In this document: piece after piece, positions 60,725 through 64,000 of the stretch
Layout of the letters: the number at the start of each line of letters is the position of its first letter
Position numbering within the stretch: position 1 is the stretch's first letter
Source of the DNA: Klebsiella sp. WP3-W18-ESBL-02
GTDB lineage: Bacteria; Pseudomonadota; Gammaproteobacteria; Enterobacterales; Enterobacteriaceae
Assembly: GCF_014168815.1 (NCBI RefSeq)
Contig: NZ_AP021972.1
Coordinates: 1 to 64,000, forward strand
Direction: 5' to 3'
DNA length: 64,000 nucleotides
Program-made: the position numbers and the translations under genes
The notes under the pieces: model-generated
Databases searched by the model: none
Seen by the model: only the letters and a program-made list of their open reading frames with translations
What the model was told of the DNA's origin: nothing

Positions 60725-61996
60725 ATGGCCAGAATTATTGGCGGAATCGCCGTCTCTCATACCCCGACCATCGGTTTTGCGGTCGATAATCATAAACAGC
60801 ACGATGCGGCGTGGGCGCCGATCTTTGAGAGCTTCGAGCCGCTGCAACGCTGGCTCGACGAGAAAAAACCGGATGCGCTGGTGTATATCTTTAACGATCA
60901 CGTGACCGCCTTTTTCTTCGACCACTACTCCACGTTTGCGCTGGGGATTGATAATGAATACGGCGTGGCCGACGAAGGCGGCGGCCCGCGCGGCCTGCCG
61001 CCCATCAAAGGCAATGCCGCGCTTTCAAGGCATATCGGCAGCAGCCTGATGGCCGATGAGTTTGATATGTCGTTCTTTATGAACAAAAAGCTCGACCATG
61101 GTCTGTTCTCGCCGCTGTCGGCGCTGCTGCCGTGGCAAAGCGGGGAATGGCCGACCAAAGTGGTGCCGCTGCAAATTGGCGTGCTGCAATTCCCGGTGCC
61201 GAGCGCACGGCGTTGCTATAAGCTCGGCCAGGCGCTGCGTCGGGCCATTGAGAGCTTTCCGGAGGATATCAACGTCGCCATTGTGGCGACCGGCGGGCTG
61301 TCGCATCAGGTGCACGGCGAACGCTGCGGCTTCAACAACCCGGAATGGGATGCGCAGTTCGTTGATATGCTGGTGAACGACCCGGAAACGCTGGCCGAGA
61401 TGACGCTGGCGGAGTACGCCGAGCTGGGCGGCATGGAAGGGTCGGAGGTCATCATGTGGCTGGTGATGCGCGGTGCGCTATCGGCCAACGTCACGGAAAC
61501 CTGGCGCGACTACTACCTGCCATCAATGACCGGCATCGCCACTCTGATTCTGGAAAATAATGCGCGTCAGCCGCCGGTGGATACGCTGACGCGGCATCGC
61601 CAGCACATGGCGCGCCAGCTGGCGGGCGTCGAAAAGCTGCCCGGCACTTACCCGTTCACCCATGAGCGCAGCCTTAACGGGATGCGGCTGAATACCTTCC
61701 TGCATAAACTGACGCAGCCCGCGTGGCGCGAGCGCTTCCTGCATGCGCCGCAGGCGCTGTACGACGAGGCGGCGCTGAGTGAGAAAGAACAGCAGTTGCT
61801 GACGGCACGCGACTGGCGAGGCCTGATTCAGTACGGCGCCAGCTTCTTCCTGCTGGAAAAAATGGGCGCGGTGGTCGGTGTGTCGAATCTGCATATTTAC
61901 GCGGCGATGCGCGGGCAAACGCTGGAAGAATTCCAGAAAACCCGTAACCAGCAGGTGACTTACTCGGTGGCGGGTATCCAAACCCCGGCCAACTAG
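60725..61996 (+). CDS. galA: Gallate dioxygenase (fused LigB-LigA type)
   Basis: The 423-residue protein fits GalA, a class III extradiol dioxygenase that opens gallate to 4-oxalomesaconate. Residues 1-280 form the LigB-like catalytic domain with iron-ligand histidines H12 (VSHTPTIG) and H59 (FNDHVTAFFFDH), and GGLSHQVHG near residue 193. Residues 300-420 resemble LigA (GMRLNTFLHKLTQPAWRERFLH). Separate LigA and LigB subunits make up protocatechuate 4,5-dioxygenase, so the fusion points to the gallate enzyme. ATG 60725 follows GGAG; a GTG four codons earlier is less likely. Confidence 0.88.
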   Translation: MARIIGGIAVSHTPTIGFAVDNHKQHDAAWAPIFESFEPLQRWLDEKKPDALVYIFNDHVTAFFFDHYSTFALGIDNEYGVADEGGGPRGLPPIKGNAALSRHIGSSLMADEFDMSFFMNKKLDHGLFSPLSALLPWQSGEWPTKVVPLQIGVLQFPVPSARRCYKLGQALRRAIESFPEDINVAIVATGGLSHQVHGERCGFNNPEWDAQFVDMLVNDPETLAEMTLAEYAELGGMEGSEVIMWLVMRGALSANVTETWRDYYLPSMTGIATLILENNARQPPVDTLTRHRQHMARQLAGVEKLPGTYPFTHERSLNGMRLNTFLHKLTQPAWRERFLHAPQALYDEAALSEKEQQLLTARDWRGLIQYGASFFLLEKMGAVVGVSNLHIYAAMRGQTLEEFQKTRNQQVTYSVAGIQTPAN

Positions 61997-62013
61997 CATT
62001 GTGCGGTGTTTAT

Positions 62014-62082
62014 GCCGGGTAGCGGCTGCGGCTTACCCGGCCTGCTTTTTTGTTGGCCTGATAAGCGTAGCGCCATCAGGCG
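62014..62082. repeat. REP pair (BIME) overlapping the end of the LysR gene
   Basis: GCCGGGT/ACCCGGC (62014-62041) and GCCTGAT/ATCAGGC (62056-62082) form two REP stems between galA and the convergent LysR gene. The LysR stop codon (62033-62035) lies inside the first stem. Confidence 0.88.
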
Positions 62083-63304
62083 CAGGGGCCGCTACCCGTT
62101 GACGGATAACGTTCACCAGCGCCTGGGTGGCGGGCGAGGGCAGGCTGCCCTCGCGGAAGGTCAGCCCGATTCGCCGTTGCGTATTGGGCAGCTTCACCGG
62201 CAGTACGGTCAGCAGATGGTTGTCGATTTCATATCGCATCTGGCTGGCGGAAACGGCGGCCAGCAGCGGTGAGTCGAGCAGCAACCCGCGCACCATTGCC
62301 GCATCGCCGGTTTCCACCACCGGCAGCGGTTGCGGCAGGCCCAGTGCGGTAAACGCTTTGTCCAGCAGGTGCCGCGCCGGGGCGTTACTGCGCGGCAGCA
62401 CCCACTGCGCGTTGGCCAGCTGGCTGAGCGGATCCGGATGGCTGAGCAATGGGTGATCGTTGCGCACCAGGATCAGCATCTCTTCTTCAAACAGCGCCTC
62501 GCAGGTCAGCTCCGGCAGGGCGTCGTGCTGGCGCAGCGCGCCGATAATAAAATCAATATTCCCCGCCCGCATGTCCGACACCAGGGACTCATACGGACTC
62601 TCATTGGTCAGGACCCGAATGCCGGGATGCTGCGCCAGAAACGCGCCGATGGCGGCGGGCAGCAATTGCGTGCGGCTAAGCGGAAGCGCCCCAATACGTA
62701 CATTTCCCACCAGAACGCCGCGTCTTGCCGCCAGATCGTCCCAGATGTGCGCCAGTTCGTTCAACGCACGGCTGATGTTCGGGTACAGCGCATCGGCGGC
62801 GGGCGTTGGGCGAACGCCTTCCGGCGTGCGGCGAAACAGCGCAAATCCGGCCCCTTTCTCCAGAATCTTCAGCGCCGCGCTGATCGCGGGCTGCGTGACG
62901 CCAAGCTGGCTGGCGACGGTCTGGGTATGATTGATGTGATAGAGCTGGATAAAAATCTCCAGCCGCCGGGTGTTAAACAGCCAGCCGGGATCGGGCAGTT
63001 CTTTATGCGGAACGGCGCGCTCTTTTAGCCGGTGCATCAGTGCCGGAATGGCCTGTAAATCGCCTATCGCCCGCAGCGCGCGCGGCAAAATGCATTTGCC
63101 GTATTCGGTCAGCACCATGCCGCTGTAATGGCGTTCAAACAGCGTCACGTCAAGCGTCGCTTCCAGATCGCGAATGGCGCGGGTAATGGCCGACTGAGTG
63201 CGGAATAAATCGTCGGCGGCGCGGGAGACGCTCCCGCGGCTGGCAACCTGACAGAAAAATCGCAACTGCATGATATTCATGTCTTTGTTGTGTTTTTTAT
63301 TCAT
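62033..63304 (-). CDS. LysR-family regulator with two DNA-binding domains (gallate cluster)
   Basis: The 423-residue protein is about 120 residues longer than ordinary LysR regulators because it has two winged-helix domains: residues 12-72 (SVSRAADDLFRTQSAITRAIRDLE) and 112-172 (TVASQLGVTQPAISAALKILEKG). The effector domain covers about 197-405. It lies between galA and galB and probably regulates the gallate genes, as galR does in Pseudomonas. The last 15 or so residues (PDGATLIRPTKKQAG) are encoded by the REP element. Starts at 63304 and 63280 are both possible; neither has a strong ribosome-binding site. Confidence 0.82.
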   Translation of the reverse strand: MNKKHNKDMNIMQLRFFCQVASRGSVSRAADDLFRTQSAITRAIRDLEATLDVTLFERHYSGMVLTEYGKCILPRALRAIGDLQAIPALMHRLKERAVPHKELPDPGWLFNTRRLEIFIQLYHINHTQTVASQLGVTQPAISAALKILEKGAGFALFRRTPEGVRPTPAADALYPNISRALNELAHIWDDLAARRGVLVGNVRIGALPLSRTQLLPAAIGAFLAQHPGIRVLTNESPYESLVSDMRAGNIDFIIGALRQHDALPELTCEALFEEEMLILVRNDHPLLSHPDPLSQLANAQWVLPRSNAPARHLLDKAFTALGLPQPLPVVETGDAAMVRGLLLDSPLLAAVSASQMRYEIDNHLLTVLPVKLPNTQRRIGLTFREGSLPSPATQALVNVIRQRVAAPAPDGATLIRPTKKQAG

Positions 63305-63436
63305 CGAGCCTGTGGCCGCCTCTTGCCGGGTGATTTGTCATCAACATAAATAAAAATCATAGCCTTCGCAAGTTAACGAATTACCCGCGGCGTTGTGGAC
63401 ATGACAAGCTGGAAAAAAACCAAGAAGGAAGCCCAC

Positions 63437-64000
63437 ATGTCTACTCTGATTACCCCAAAAAGCGCCCTTGTCGTCAGTGCTCACTCGGCGGATTTCGTCT
63501 GGCGCGCGGGCGGCGCTATTGCACTGCACGCAGAGCAAGGCTACCAGGTGCATATTGTTTGCCTGTCATTCGGCGAGCGCGGCGAGTCTGCGAAGCTGTG
63601 GCGCAAGGGCAATATGAACGAAGAGAAAGTGAAGCAGCATCGCCAGCAGGAAGCGCAGGCAGCGGCCGATATACTCGGTGCCAGCGTGGAGTTTTTTGAT
63701 ATTGGCGACTACCCGCTGCGTGCCGACAAAGAGACGCTGTTCCGCCTGGCGGACGTCTATCGCCGCGTGCAGCCGCACTTCGTTCTGACACACTCGATGC
63801 ACGATCCTTACAACTACGATCACCCGCTGGCCTCCAATCTGGCTCAGGAAGCGCGCATTATCGCCCAGGCCGAAGGCTATCGCCCCGGCGAGCCGGTAGT
63901 GGCCGCGCCGCCGGTGTACTGCTTTGAGCCGCATCAGCCGGAGCAGTGCAACTGGAAGCCGGACGTTCTGCTGGATATCACCCGCGTGTGGGAGAAAAAG
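63437..64000 (+). CDS. galB: 4-Oxalomesaconate hydratase GalB, PIG-L family (partial)
   Basis: The reading frame is open to the window end, giving the first 188 residues. It resembles PIG-L/LmbE metal-dependent hydrolases, with VVSAHSADFVWRAGGAIAL at residues 12-30 (variant of the AHPDD metal site, H16 and D19) and THSMHDPYNYDHPLAS supplying further metal-site histidines. In Pseudomonas putida GalB is a PIG-L-type 4-oxalomesaconate hydratase, and the gallate context supports that role here. AAGGAAG precedes the ATG. Confidence 0.75.
   Translation, partial: MSTLITPKSALVVSAHSADFVWRAGGAIALHAEQGYQVHIVCLSFGERGESAKLWRKGNMNEEKVKQHRQQEAQAAADILGASVEFFDIGDYPLRADKETLFRLADVYRRVQPHFVLTHSMHDPYNYDHPLASNLAQEARIIAQAEGYRPGEPVVAAPPVYCFEPHQPEQCNWKPDVLLDITRVWEKK

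Overview
The window comes from an enteric gamma-proteobacterium of the Enterobacteriaceae. It opens with dnaA-dnaN-recF-gyrB and then follows the Escherichia/Salmonella order through yidB, yidA, yidR, yidQ, ibpAB, yidE, yidP, a glv/agl PTS pair, yidHGF, emrD, ivbL-ilvBN, uhpABCT, yicN and nepI. The accessory genes (aglAB, dsdCXA beside emrD, phnRSTUV/phnWX, a gallate cluster) and the GC-rich coding sequence fit the Klebsiella/Raoultella/Enterobacter/Citrobacter group best. Genus and species are not settled by the sequence. No rRNA, tRNA, IS element, prophage or CRISPR array was seen.

Layout. 1-6.3 kb: replication genes. 6.3-9.2 kb: an inserted PTS permease plus FAD oxidoreductase operon between gyrB and yidB. 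9.4-15.5 kb: yidB, yidA, yidR, yidQ, the small heat-shock genes ibpA and ibpB (each with a bulged-G hairpin over its ribosome-binding site), and yidE. 15.5-19.5 kb: regulator yidP and the alpha-glucoside genes aglA-aglB. 19.5-29.6 kb: a probable sulfated-glycan region with two tandem cysteine-type sulfatases, a GPH sugar symporter, yidHG, the anaerobic sulfatase-maturating enzyme yidF, an AraC regulator, and a beta-propeller protein with its own MFS transporter. 29.8-36 kb: D-serine catabolism (dsdA, dsdX, dsdC), emrD and an EamA transporter. 36.1-43.5 kb: the valine/leucine-rich leader ivbL with its attenuator, ilvBN, and the hexose-phosphate system uhpABCT. 43.5-47.5 kb: a LysR regulator, yicN, an SRPBCC protein, a decayed toxin-antitoxin remnant, nepI and a four-copy 82-bp REP array. 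47.5-54.2 kb: 2-aminoethylphosphonate uptake and breakdown. 54.3-59.1 kb: a lactose-family PTS (IIB, IIC, IIA) with a LamB-type porin and a LacI regulator. 59.3-64 kb: a gallate cluster (transporter, fused dioxygenase, LysR regulator with two DNA-binding domains, and a GalB-like hydratase cut by the window end).

The accessory part is mostly carbon, nitrogen and phosphorus scavenging: uptake systems paired with one to three enzymes and a dedicated regulator. REP/BIME hairpins sit at many gene ends. The points most worth following up are the tandem-HTH LysR regulator whose C-terminal codons lie in a REP element, the PTS/FAD-oxidoreductase pairing, the sulfatase/beta-propeller region, a 14-bp inverted repeat that masks the start of the SRPBCC gene, and matching operator-like sites in front of both phn transcription units.
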